NCBI RefSeq assembly: GCF_003576525.1
Contig: NZ_QWUA01000009.1
Location: 25,182-89,181, forward strand
Reading direction: 5' to 3'
Source: Rummeliibacillus sp. POC4
GTDB lineage: Bacteria > Bacillota > Bacilli > Bacillales_A > Planococcaceae
Length of the DNA stretch: 64,000 bases
Below, in pieces: positions 35,238-44,103 of the stretch. Within the stretch, counting starts at the first letter, position 1; each line of letters starts with the position of its first letter. A model generated the notes under the pieces. It saw only the letters and a list, made by a program, of their open reading frames with translations, ran no database searches and was not told where the DNA came from. Position numbers and translations under genes: made by a program.

Positions 35238-35264
35238 TTTTATCTATGAAGAGAGTGTGAATTT

Positions 35265-35750
35265 ATGCCAAGTACGAAAGTTGTTGTTTTTAGAAGCGGA
35301 CAAGAGGAATATGCAGTTCCTGTTGAAAAAGTAGTATCAATTGAAAAATTTGAAAAAGTAAACCGAATTCCACATATGCCTGATTATGTATTAGGTTTAA
35401 TTAAAGTTCGTAACGAACTACTACCAATTCTTGATTTTGAACAAATTTTATATAATCGCAAAGCCAATTCATCGGATGCTAAAATCATTATTCTTCAAAC
35501 TGAAGACTTTGTATATGGACTTTTAGTCTTGGAAGCAAAAGAGATTTTAGATATAGAAGAAGATAAGCTTAAACAAATTGGACTTGTAAATTATGCAAAA
35601 ACACAATATTTTAGTGCAGTGGCTAATTTAGAGAATCGAATGATTACAATTGTATCACCTGATGTATTAGTGAATACATTAGATGGTATTAAGGAATTGA
35701 AAGAATACATGAATTCTCTAACTGAAGAAGAACTGCAAGCAATGGTATAA
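35265..35750 (+). CDS. cheW: Chemotaxis coupling protein CheW
   Basis: Single CheW domain of 161 residues: KVVVFRSGQEEYAVPVEKV, RIPHMPDYVLGLIKVRNELL, ILDFEQIL and LVLEAKEILDI match the family, which links chemoreceptors to the kinase CheA. No other chemotaxis gene is in the window, so this is probably a stand-alone extra CheW. ATG 35265 follows GAGAG rather weakly. A terminator follows. Confidence 0.88.
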   Translation: MPSTKVVVFRSGQEEYAVPVEKVVSIEKFEKVNRIPHMPDYVLGLIKVRNELLPILDFEQILYNRKANSSDAKIIILQTEDFVYGLLVLEAKEILDIEEDKLKQIGLVNYAKTQYFSAVANLENRMITIVSPDVLVNTLDGIKELKEYMNSLTEEELQAMV

Positions 35751-35768
35751 AATTCAAATCAAAAATAG

Positions 35769-35805
35769 AGCGTATTAGAGAACATCTCTAATACGCTTGT
35801 TTTTT
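35769..35805. terminator. Terminator after cheW
   Basis: Perfect 13-bp stem AGCGTATTAGAGA / TCTCTAATACGCT with a 3-base loop and TTGTTTTTT. Lies between cheW and the converging MFS gene. Confidence 0.9.
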
Positions 35806-35826
35806 GAGCAATTGTAAGTCAATTTG

Positions 35827-37002
35827 CTATATGGTAGATGTTTTGGCATCCAACTTTAATTGAGTGAATTTTTTTCCAAATAACAGTAAGCAGAGAGAGA
35901 AAAAAACAACGCTACTAGCAAAAATGAGTGCACTATTATAGGTTCCATAATATGTAGTTAGTTTCCCAGCAATAAGTGGGCCAATGATTTGACCGAAAGC
36001 ATAATAGGTAGTTAAGGTGGAAACGACGGTTGCACTTTTTGTTGGAAATAGCTCTCTGCAATAGGAAGTTGTTAAAACAACAATACCAACAAAAGTAACA
36101 CCAAAAAGGAGAGCTGAGCACATTACACCGATGACCGATTGTGAAAGAACGGGCAACAGCATTCCAATGACTTGAAGAATATAAGCAATCGCTAGAATGA
36201 GTATTGGTTTGAACTTAGTCATTAAAATCCCCCATATAGGTGCGGAAGGAATAGCACCTATCCCAACAAATACCCAAGCGTAACTTGCATACTTGTGCAA
36301 ACTTGGTATTTCGTTGATCATATCGACTAAAAAGGTCCCTGTAATAATATAGCCAAGTCCCTCTAGTCCGTACGCAAAGATCATCCATGGCATAAAGCCA
36401 GACCAAATTTTTTCAGACTTCACTGTATTGCTTTGTGGTAATGTAGGATTTTCTAATTTTCTCCATAAAAAATGATTGATACATATAAACAAACCAGATA
36501 ATATACCGAGTCCTATAAAAGCACCTTGCCAAGCGAAGAATTGTTGTAGGTAGGGTACTAAAATGCCTGAAAGAGCGATGCCAATACCAATTCCACTAAA
36601 CACATAACCAGACCATTTTGTTAAAAAATGTTGCGCTAAATAATCGAGAAGTATACTAGATGTTAAAACGAAGATGAGGCCCCCGGTAATACCATTGATT
36701 AAACGTAAAAACAGCCAAACAAAGAAATGATCAATAACGCCCATAGCGATGATTGAAAGTACACATAACCAAGCGTTCATCACAAGTTTGCCTTTTCTGT
36801 TTTTAATAAACCCTGCCCATAAAGCACCGATAAAATAGCCAATATAATTTGCCGAAGCCAACCAACTACCCTTTTCAACCGACATTCCTTCAGCTTCTCG
36901 CATAAAAGGTAAAATAGGAGTAAACGAAAATCGCCCAATTCCCATTGCAACAGCCAAAAATAAAATCGCCCCAATAATTACACCCATATGCTGTCGATTC
37001 AA
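35827..37002 (-). CDS. MFS transporter, YbfB/YjiJ family
   Basis: A 391-residue permease with about twelve hydrophobic helices. The first is IIGAILFLAVAMGIGRFSFTPILPF, given here as family evidence in two parts: an N-terminal GAILFLAVAMGIGRFSFTP and the following PFMREAEGMS. The GFIKNRKGKL loop is in the MFS motif A position. Relatives are uncharacterised or linked to small organic acids. It lies just beyond the terminator of the urate operon, on the same strand, so it may be regulated separately. ATG 37002 has a GGGGTG site. Confidence 0.82.
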   Translation of the reverse strand: MNRQHMGVIIGAILFLAVAMGIGRFSFTPILPFMREAEGMSVEKGSWLASANYIGYFIGALWAGFIKNRKGKLVMNAWLCVLSIIAMGVIDHFFVWLFLRLINGITGGLIFVLTSSILLDYLAQHFLTKWSGYVFSGIGIGIALSGILVPYLQQFFAWQGAFIGLGILSGLFICINHFLWRKLENPTLPQSNTVKSEKIWSGFMPWMIFAYGLEGLGYIITGTFLVDMINEIPSLHKYASYAWVFVGIGAIPSAPIWGILMTKFKPILILAIAYILQVIGMLLPVLSQSVIGVMCSALLFGVTFVGIVVLTTSYCRELFPTKSATVVSTLTTYYAFGQIIGPLIAGKLTTYYGTYNSALIFASSVVFFSLCLLLFGKKFTQLKLDAKTSTI

Positions 37003-37142
37003 TAAATCACCCCACTTATAAGTAAAAAAATGACATTAACGAATAAAAATAGTATAACTTATTGGACGATATTGGTAAATGACGAATTGGAAATTCTAAT
37101 ACTAGTTCGGATAAAAAGGTCATATTTGCAGTTAAAGCATCA

Positions 37143-37183
37143 GAAAAGGGGGACAAACTAAATATTAATCGAGTTTGTCCCCC
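37143..37183 (-). terminator. Terminator of the permease-uraD-uraH-FAD enzyme operon
   Basis: Perfect 12-bp stem GGGGGACAAACT / AGTTTGTCCCCC followed on the minus strand by TTTTCTG. Placed 50 bases after the FAD enzyme stop. Confidence 0.85.
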
Positions 37184-37232
37184 AGTATTAAATATACTAA
37201 ATAACTTTATAAATCTAGAAAGAGATTCAGAA

Positions 37233-38657
37233 CTAAACAATCTCTTTGGTGATTTGTAAATCAGCAACAAATTCCACTTGGTCGTAATCAAAATATTCTT
37301 GAAGAATTTTTTTCTGATCATCTTTAAATAACTCATCAGCAATCCCTTTTACAAGCTTTGGAACTGCGAATCGCAATCCTGATAATGCTGAAGCGGACAC
37401 GCCATTACTGATAAGTGCAGAATAATTAAATGCAAATATCCCATATAAAGCAGATACACCTTCAGGACAATTAGCCACAAAAGAAAATTCAGGTGTTAAA
37501 TAAGGATGCAGATCAATAAGTTTATTTGCAATATCCGGATGTGCTTTATAGATATCGCCCCAACGTGTGATATAAGGTTCTACTATTTTAAGTTCTGGCC
37601 GTAAAGCAGGATCTGTTACAAGTCCAGTACTAATTATTAAATAGTCGAATATAAATTCTTGATGGGGTGTTTTTACGATGATTCCTTCTTTTGAATCTTG
37701 GACTTCTAGCCACGGCGAGCCTAAATGCAGATGAAATCCTTCCTTTGAACTTGCTCGTGTAAAAGTATCGTTTGTAGGTGGTTGATTGAATTTGAAAAAA
37801 TGAGACATGACAGCATATTTGTCGTGATCGGATAGTGTATGAAAGCGACTAATAATGCCAGAGCTTTCTAATTTCCGCATAGGGTTTATACGTGGGAGTT
37901 CTTTTCTACGGGCAAAGACATGAGCTTCACGAATTCCTGATGCTAAGGCAAAATTGGCATTATCAAAAGCAGAAGCTCCTCCGCCTAATATGCCGACTTT
38001 TTTACCTTTTAAAGAAGAAAAATCAATAGTTTCAGAAGTATGGGCATAACGAGACTTTGGTAAATTATCTTTGATTAATGCAGGGGTATGCCATTCACCG
38101 CCTCCTTGAATGCCTGTTGCATGCACCACTTTTCTTGCGAGAATGGAAGAATAGGTACTCGCTTTTTTAACTGAAATTCGATTAAGCTCTTTATCAATCG
38201 GTTCGATTAAAGTGACACGTACATTATTTTCGACGGGTAATGAGAGGATTTCACGATACCATTTCAAATAATTCATCCAGTCAGTTCTTGGTATTTTATC
38301 AATCTTGTCAAAACCTTCTATACCGTATTGTGCTGTCCACCATGATTGAAAGGATAGTGATGGAACGCCAAGCTCGATAGAAGGGAGGTCTTTTGGTGTA
38401 CGCAATGTCCTCATGCGAGCATATGTTATCCATGGGCCTTCAAACCCTTTCTTATTTTCATCTAAAATAAGAATATTTGTAATGCCTTCCTTTAGAAGTC
38501 CGAATGCTGCACTTAAACCACTTTGACCACCACCGATAATAACAACATCATATACATGGTCACCGTTATAAGATCGTGGTTTCACCCAAGTAGGTTGAGC
38601 GTATCCAATGTACGAAAGATCTACTAATACTTGTTTATTTAAAGCTTCTAGGCTCAT
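37233..38657 (-). CDS. FAD/NAD(P)-dependent monooxygenase-type protein in the urate operon
   Basis: A 474-residue two-dinucleotide-binding flavoprotein. The FAD fold is DVVIIGGGQSGLSAA (GGGQSG, residues 42-47) and the NAD(P) fold is KKVGILGGGASAFDNA (225-230), the arrangement of class B monooxygenases. RYAHTSETIDF precedes the second fold, near where class B enzymes have their signature. It is last in the minus-strand operon after permease, uraD and uraH, and no uricase is present, so it may oxidise urate to 5-hydroxyisourate; that is inference. It is unlike the shorter class A HpxO. Other purine-related oxidations remain possible. Confidence 0.8.
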   Translation of the reverse strand: MSLEALNKQVLVDLSYIGYAQPTWVKPRSYNGDHVYDVVIIGGGQSGLSAAFGLLKEGITNILILDENKKGFEGPWITYARMRTLRTPKDLPSIELGVPSLSFQSWWTAQYGIEGFDKIDKIPRTDWMNYLKWYREILSLPVENNVRVTLIEPIDKELNRISVKKASTYSSILARKVVHATGIQGGGEWHTPALIKDNLPKSRYAHTSETIDFSSLKGKKVGILGGGASAFDNANFALASGIREAHVFARRKELPRINPMRKLESSGIISRFHTLSDHDKYAVMSHFFKFNQPPTNDTFTRASSKEGFHLHLGSPWLEVQDSKEGIIVKTPHQEFIFDYLIISTGLVTDPALRPELKIVEPYITRWGDIYKAHPDIANKLIDLHPYLTPEFSFVANCPEGVSALYGIFAFNYSALISNGVSASALSGLRFAVPKLVKGIADELFKDDQKKILQEYFDYDQVEFVADLQITKEIV

Positions 38658-38715
38658 CTAAACCAATCCTTTCCATTTTAAAATAGAAATCTAGTTAAAA
38701 TATCAAAGTTCTTAT

Positions 38716-39048
38716 TTAACTTCCCCTGTATACTTGATAGCTCCAAGGCGTTACTAGTAACGGCACGTGATAATGACTGTCCTTTTCAATCGTAAATCGT
38801 ACTGGTATTGTAGATAAGAAAGGAGAAACCGGTAGAGGAACCCCTTTTGACTGAAAATAAGTATCGATATGAAAGACGAATTCATATGTACCTCGCTCGA
38901 AAGGTTTGTTGATAGTGGGGGTACATCTCCCGGATTCGTCTGTTTCGACTGTTAAAAGGAATTGATGATTGAAATATACATCTACTTGCACATTTTGGGC
39001 GGGTTTCCCATGATATAAATCTAGAACATGTGTTGAAAGTGAAGTCAT
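38716..39048 (-). CDS. uraH: 5-hydroxyisourate hydrolase UraH (transthyretin-like)
   Basis: Hydrolyses 5-hydroxyisourate, the product of urate oxidation, to OHCU. The 110-residue protein begins LSTHVLDLYHGKPAQ with the family His, has a central PINKPFERGTYEFVFHID, and ends in the diagnostic YRGS. Catalytic residues (N-terminal His, Arg in the middle, C-terminal tetrapeptide) are all present. 11 bases from the upstream uraD, in a four-gene operon. Confidence 0.96.
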   Translation of the reverse strand: MTSLSTHVLDLYHGKPAQNVQVDVYFNHQFLLTVETDESGRCTPTINKPFERGTYEFVFHIDTYFQSKGVPLPVSPFLSTIPVRFTIEKDSHYHVPLLVTPWSYQVYRGS

Positions 39049-39059
39049 TGGTTTTCTCC

Positions 39060-39584
39060 TTATTCAGTAATTTTGATTGGATTCATTTTTTCGATTAATT
39101 GAACGAATCTCAATTCAGCGATTCGATTAATTTCTTTTAAAGCAGTTTTAAATTCTTCATCGTAGCTGTTTGCTAGTCGTAATTTCATCATTTGTAAAAT
39201 TTCTGATTTCGTGTGATCTGCAACTGCAATGATAAATGGAAAGTGAAACTTTTCTTGATAACTGTTATTACAAGTTAAGAATTCATGATACTCATCACTA
39301 TTAAGTGCATTTAATCCTGCTTTTTGTTGCTCTTCAGTAGAGGTACTACTCATTTTTATTTTTTTCCCAAGCTCTGGATGTGCTCGGATTAAAGCTAATT
39401 TTTTTTCGAAAGGAGCATGGTCTAAAACTTGCTGCATTGTTTCTAAAATGTCACTTATTTGGTCAAATGGTCTACTTACTACTGCTTCTTGAGGAATCCA
39501 GGGCGACGATTCGTAAATGTCTTGAAAGAGTTCTATAAACTTCTCTTCTGAAGAATGATTAATCATCTCTAAAGGTTGCTTCAT
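39060..39584 (-). CDS. uraD: OHCU decarboxylase UraD
   Basis: Converts 2-oxo-4-hydroxy-4-carboxy-5-ureidoimidazoline to S-allantoin. The 174-residue protein has the catalytic His in RAHPELGKKI, the region SSPWIPQEA and the C-terminal FIIAVADHTKSEILQMM. In B. subtilis this domain is fused to uricase in PucL; here it stands alone without the uricase half. AAGGAGG precedes ATG 39584, which follows the permease stop with no gap, so translation is coupled. Confidence 0.96.
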   Translation of the reverse strand: MKQPLEMINHSSEEKFIELFQDIYESSPWIPQEAVVSRPFDQISDILETMQQVLDHAPFEKKLALIRAHPELGKKIKMSSTSTEEQQKAGLNALNSDEYHEFLTCNNSYQEKFHFPFIIAVADHTKSEILQMMKLRLANSYDEEFKTALKEINRIAELRFVQLIEKMNPIKITE

Positions 39585-40904
39585 TTAGTTTCCTCCTTGT
39601 GATGCAAGTGAAATATCTTTACTGGTTTCAACTGATTTTTCTTTATGAGATAAAAGGAGATTTAATAGCATAGCTGCTAAACTACCTGTGATGATTCCAT
39701 CACCAAATAGAGTTTTGATAAAGGATGGTAAGCTTGAGAATAATTCAGGAACAACAGTGGTACCTAGTCCTAAAGAGATGGAAATAGCAATGATTAATAA
39801 ATTGTTTTGGTTTGTAAAATCTACAGTGGTTAGCATTTTAATACCAGATGATACAATCATTCCGAACATGACAACTGTTGCTCCACCTAAAACAGCAGTA
39901 GGTATTAATGTAGCAAGTGCAGCAATTTTAGGGACAAGTCCAAGTAGAACTAATATTAAACCAGCTGCAATTGTAACTTTGCGGTTTCTTACACCAGACA
40001 TTTGGACAAGACCGACGTTTTGTGCAAATGTACTATAAGGGAAAGCATTGAAAATTCCACCAAGCATAAAGGCAAGCCCTTCTGCACGATAACCTTTTTC
40101 GAAATCTTGTGGTGTCAGTTTTTTATTTGTAATATCACCAAGAGCTAAAAAGGCGCCTGTTGACTCAATCATAATGACAATACCTACAATAAGCATTGTT
40201 ATAATTGGAACGATATCAAATTGTGGAATTCCAAAGAAAAATGGTGTTGGGAAATGAGCCCAAGAAGCTTCTTTTACAGTAGTAAAATTTAATGGATTCA
40301 TAAAACTAGAGATAACGGTACCGACGAAAATACCAACAAGAACAGCTATAGAACGCCAAAAACCTTTACCAAAGTACTGAATGATTAATATGATTCCTAA
40401 AGTAGCGATTGATAAGATTAGGTTTTGGGCAGAGCCGAAATGAGGGCTACTCGCACCTCCAGCCATATTCTTAACGCCTGTTGGAATTAGAGAAAGTCCA
40501 ATGATCATAACTACTGTTCCTGTTACAACTGGGGGAAACAACTTGATGATATGGCTAAAGTATTTTGCGAATAGCACGATGACTAAGCCGGTAACAATAA
40601 TAGCTCCATAAATAGATGTTATGCCATACTCTTTGCCAAGTGTGATCATCGGTGTAACTGAGACAAATGAAGTCCCTAAAACAACAGGTAATCCAATACC
40701 AAAGTATTTATTGCGCCACATTTGCAGTAAGGTAGCTAAACCACAAGTAGATAAGTCGATGGCAATTAAATAAGCAAGTTGTGTGGGAGATAAACCGAGT
40801 GCGCCTCCTACAATAATAGGTACTAGCATTGCACCTGCGTACATTGCTAAAACATGCTGTAATCCTAGTGAGACAGCTTTCGAATGACTGAGTTGGTTCT
40901 TCAT
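39585..40904 (-). CDS. Nucleobase:cation symporter-2, urate/xanthine permease
   Basis: A 439-residue membrane transporter of the NCS2 family. The substrate-binding motif QH is in LGLQHVLAMYAGA of the first helix, the acidic residue in IVIMIESTGAFLALG, and the family NxG segment in TFAQNVGLVQMSG. Closest by pattern to bacterial xanthine/uric acid permeases (PbuX, PucK, PucJ). As first gene of the minus operon before uraD-uraH, urate is the expected substrate. No purine riboswitch was recognised in the 140-base leader. Confidence 0.92.
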   Translation of the reverse strand: MKNQLSHSKAVSLGLQHVLAMYAGAMLVPIIVGGALGLSPTQLAYLIAIDLSTCGLATLLQMWRNKYFGIGLPVVLGTSFVSVTPMITLGKEYGITSIYGAIIVTGLVIVLFAKYFSHIIKLFPPVVTGTVVMIIGLSLIPTGVKNMAGGASSPHFGSAQNLILSIATLGIILIIQYFGKGFWRSIAVLVGIFVGTVISSFMNPLNFTTVKEASWAHFPTPFFFGIPQFDIVPIITMLIVGIVIMIESTGAFLALGDITNKKLTPQDFEKGYRAEGLAFMLGGIFNAFPYSTFAQNVGLVQMSGVRNRKVTIAAGLILVLLGLVPKIAALATLIPTAVLGGATVVMFGMIVSSGIKMLTTVDFTNQNNLLIIAISISLGLGTTVVPELFSSLPSFIKTLFGDGIITGSLAAMLLNLLLSHKEKSVETSKDISLASQGGN

Positions 40905-41047
40905 AAAAATCCCTCCACTTTAAATGTTAAATTCTCTAACTTAAAACGTTAGCTTTCTTTACATGTTAAAAATAAAAGGCTGAAATGTCATTAGATACAA
41001 TAGCTAAATATTAGCAATTATTTTAGATAAAGTAACTGAAGTTGAAA

Positions 41048-42664
41048 CTAGATGAAGGGTTGAAGCTTTAAATCTTTTCGTATTCGTAAGGCGAGTCTTA
41101 GTTGAATGGTGACTTCGGAATCTTTTAAATCCTTTTGTAATAGCTGGCTGCATTTATCAAGTCGATAAATAACAGTATTTCGATGAACGAACAGTTTTTT
41201 AGCTGTTTCGGATATTTGGCAATGGCATTCCAAATATGCATAAAGTGTTTCGAGAAGAAGCGTTTGTTCTTCAGAGTCGAGATTAAGTAAAGGTTCAAAT
41301 AATGTTTGGTAGAAGTCGATTAATTCATTTTGTGGGATGATTTGTAATAACTCGTTGATCCCTTTTTTTCTATAAAAATGAACACAAGTTTTTGTGCTTT
41401 GATGATTTGCGGGGATAGCGCTAAAAGCTTCTTTATATGCATGTTGTAAATCTATAAAAGATCTCGTTGGATTGCTAATACCGAAACTTAAATGAATATC
41501 TAAAAAGTAATGAATATATAATTCTAATTCTTCTAAAAATTCAGTTAAAAATAAAGATGAATTGACGGAATGATCCTGGATTTCAACCAGTAAGACTAAG
41601 TGATTGTGAATGATAAATGGGTAAATAGGTAATTGGATTTCCTTTATACTTTCTTCGCAAAACTGCTGAATGAGCTTAGAAAGAGTAAACGAATTAAAAG
41701 TGGAAATCGTTTGTTTCGTGCGTCCAACGATACACAAATAGGATTGATCGTTGCGTAAAGATAATTCCTCAGAGCATGCGTTAACATAAGAAGTTGTTTG
41801 TATGTTGCTATCTATAAATTCTTGCAATGTTTGATTGCGAATCGAACGTGCTTGTTGCTCCAATGCTTGTTCCTGCATAATCGCAAAAGATAGGACATTA
41901 ATAGCTTGTTTTATAAACAAATGCTTTTGGAACTGTTCTTCTTTTATAAAACCCTCGATAACTAAATAATAGTTTTTGTTCAAGTTTGTATGTACAGGAT
42001 AAAAAGTATAGCTGCAATGATTGTCTAATATGGATATACTCCAATTTTGTTCGGGTAAAGTGGGATATTGCCCTCCTTTTTTAATGACTTCATGTAGGGA
42101 AGGGGGTAAATAAAAGTTATGCTTTGTTGTATATACAGGATGAAAAAAGTAGTTGATTAAGCTTACTTTTTGTTCGATGATGGCTGATAATTTTTGGAGT
42201 AATGGTAGGATTCCTCGGCCGCTTAATATCAAGTCTGTGAATTCATGATGAATGTCCATTGCTTCAGTTAGTAATGAAGCTTCATTTTGTAAAATTTTTT
42301 CTGTAATCAGGAAGTTGATCTCTCCAAGTGATAAATGTTCAGGTAATTGGATGAAAGCTAAGTTTAACTGGTTCGCAAGTTCTAATATGTCTTCAGGTAT
42401 GGTGTGAAGAAAGCGGTTCTTTTTAATAGCGATTCCTGCGCAACCAGCTCGATGCATACTTTCTAGTAAATTATGAAAATACGTTTCATTGTTTTTTAGA
42501 TGATAAGCTGTTGTGATGATCAATTGGTTAGGGAGTAAGTATTGCATTATGTCGGGTGCGTCCATCATCGTAACAGTTTTTATCCGACGGCTTATACCGT
42601 TTTCTCCGGCGATAAGTGTAATCGATGATAATTCTTTTAAATTTAATAATTCCACTACATTCAC
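41048..42664 (-). CDS. pucR: PucR family transcriptional regulator
   Basis: A 538-residue regulator with the N-terminal PucR domain (VVELLNLKELSSITLIAGEN) and a C-terminal helix-turn-helix (QISETAKKLFVHRNTVIYRL). In B. subtilis PucR controls purine catabolic genes and responds to allantoin/allantoate-like metabolites. Here it lies between the permease-uraD operon and allC, divergent from allC, which is where a pathway regulator is expected. It reads toward the permease, which has its own promoter region of 140 bases. Confidence 0.93.
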   Translation of the reverse strand: MNVVELLNLKELSSITLIAGENGISRRIKTVTMMDAPDIMQYLLPNQLIITTAYHLKNNETYFHNLLESMHRAGCAGIAIKKNRFLHTIPEDILELANQLNLAFIQLPEHLSLGEINFLITEKILQNEASLLTEAMDIHHEFTDLILSGRGILPLLQKLSAIIEQKVSLINYFFHPVYTTKHNFYLPPSLHEVIKKGGQYPTLPEQNWSISILDNHCSYTFYPVHTNLNKNYYLVIEGFIKEEQFQKHLFIKQAINVLSFAIMQEQALEQQARSIRNQTLQEFIDSNIQTTSYVNACSEELSLRNDQSYLCIVGRTKQTISTFNSFTLSKLIQQFCEESIKEIQLPIYPFIIHNHLVLLVEIQDHSVNSSLFLTEFLEELELYIHYFLDIHLSFGISNPTRSFIDLQHAYKEAFSAIPANHQSTKTCVHFYRKKGINELLQIIPQNELIDFYQTLFEPLLNLDSEEQTLLLETLYAYLECHCQISETAKKLFVHRNTVIYRLDKCSQLLQKDLKDSEVTIQLRLALRIRKDLKLQPFI

Positions 42665-42740
42665 ACTAGACTCCTCCTCTTGTTAAATGTATGCTATGTT
42701 ATAAAATCTAACATAAATAAGTTAACTTTTCAAACATATT

Positions 42741-42748
42741 TTGGTTAA
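42741..42748 (+). promoter_or_regulatory. PucR-box-like core TTGGTTAA
   Basis: The B. subtilis PucR box has been described as WWWCNTTGGTTAA. TTGGTTAA occurs here in the pucR-allC divergent region, preceded by ATATT instead of WWWCN, so the core matches but the fixed C does not. A similar core was not seen before the permease operon. Confidence 0.45.
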
Positions 42749-42848
42749 TTTATCTAAAAATTCATACATCTTTCTACAAATACGTCAATGAACTATACCA
42801 CTTCTTTTTTTAAAATAAGGATATAGCAGAAAGAAAGGTGGGACATAA

Positions 42849-44102
42849 ATGCTTAATCTTTGTTCATCAGAGAAATATAAAAATGTCCAACATTACCTAG
42901 ATTGGTTAGCTACTTTTGGCGAGACAGCAGATGGTGGTGTGACAAGGCTACTATACACAGAGGAATGGCAGGCAGCACAGCATGCGCTTAAAGAGGAAAT
43001 GCGAGAAATAGGTATGGATCCTTATTTTGATAAAGTAGGCAATTTGTATGGTCGTATAGAAGGATTCCAAGAAGAAAAGCAAGTCATTTTAACAGGCTCG
43101 CATATTGATACGGTTGTAAATGGTGGAAAGTATGATGGTGCTTATGGTGTTATAGCGAGTCTTTTAGCTGCGAAAATGTTGTTCGAGCAATATGGTCGCC
43201 CACGAAAAACAATAGAAGTTGTATCTTTATGTGAAGAAGAAGGAAGTAGATTTCCACTTACATATTGGGGATCAAAGAATATTACGGGTGAATATTCTTT
43301 AGAAGATATAAAACAACTAGAAGATCAAAATGGAATATTATTTCAAGATGCCATGGGAAAAGCAGGTTTTCCGATTGCAGCTTATAAAGGTGATAAGAGG
43401 AGTGATATTGAACACTTTATAGAGGTTCATATTGAACAAGGTGCTATTTTAGAAAAGAATAATATTGATATCGGTTTCGTTACACATATTGTTGGACAAC
43501 ATCGTTATACGATTCAATTTATGGGTGAAAGTAACCATGCAGGAACTACCCCTATGGAAGAAAGAAAAGATCCGATGGTTTTTGCAGCTAATTGCATTGA
43601 TGCCCTAACCAAAATAGCAAAAGAGGAATACCCAGGGCTTAGGGCAACAGTTGGTAGCATAAATGCTGAGCAAAATGTTTCAAATGTTGTCGCTAAGACG
43701 GTATCTATTACTTTAGATATTCGTCATCATCAAGAAGGTATTTTAAAAAAATATAGCGATGAAATCTTACAAATGATTACAGAAAAGGCGAATGAAAGTG
43801 GAATTATCTGTAAGGCCGAAAAATGGGCGGACAGTCTGCCTGTAGCTTTAGATACATCACTACACAGTACGATGGAAAAAATAGCGAAAAACAATGGACT
43901 TAAAAGTGTACAAATGGTCAGTGGAGCAGGACATGATTCGCAAATTTTAGGAGCCCACTATCCAACTACGTTATTTTTTGTCCCTAGTCAAAAAGGAATT
44001 AGTCATTCGCCACTAGAATTTACCAAAGTTCAAGATTTAGAGCATGGCATATTACTCTTAAAAGAAGTGCTTTATAAATTAGCTTATGAAGGAGTGCAAT
44101 GA
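42849..44102 (+). CDS. allC: Allantoate amidohydrolase (Zn-dependent hydrolase)
   Basis: Hydrolyses allantoate to ureidoglycine, releasing ammonia and CO2. M20-fold enzyme of 417 residues: metal motifs in LTGSHIDTVVNGGKYDG, CEEEGSRF and IEVHIEQG; the lid domain carries ESNHAGTTPMEERKD; a last His is in SGAGHDSQ. Similar carbamoylases (HyuC) act on other substrates, but the flanking pucG and allB settle the assignment. Strong ribosome site AAAGGTGGG. Confidence 0.94.
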   Translation: MLNLCSSEKYKNVQHYLDWLATFGETADGGVTRLLYTEEWQAAQHALKEEMREIGMDPYFDKVGNLYGRIEGFQEEKQVILTGSHIDTVVNGGKYDGAYGVIASLLAAKMLFEQYGRPRKTIEVVSLCEEEGSRFPLTYWGSKNITGEYSLEDIKQLEDQNGILFQDAMGKAGFPIAAYKGDKRSDIEHFIEVHIEQGAILEKNNIDIGFVTHIVGQHRYTIQFMGESNHAGTTPMEERKDPMVFAANCIDALTKIAKEEYPGLRATVGSINAEQNVSNVVAKTVSITLDIRHHQEGILKKYSDEILQMITEKANESGIICKAEKWADSLPVALDTSLHSTMEKIAKNNGLKSVQMVSGAGHDSQILGAHYPTTLFFVPSQKGISHSPLEFTKVQDLEHGILLLKEVLYKLAYEGVQ

Positions 44103-44103
44103 T

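Noticed and set aside
40905..41047. Purine riboswitch before the urate permease
   Set aside because: No three-way junction with the conserved loop sequences was seen in this 143-base leader.
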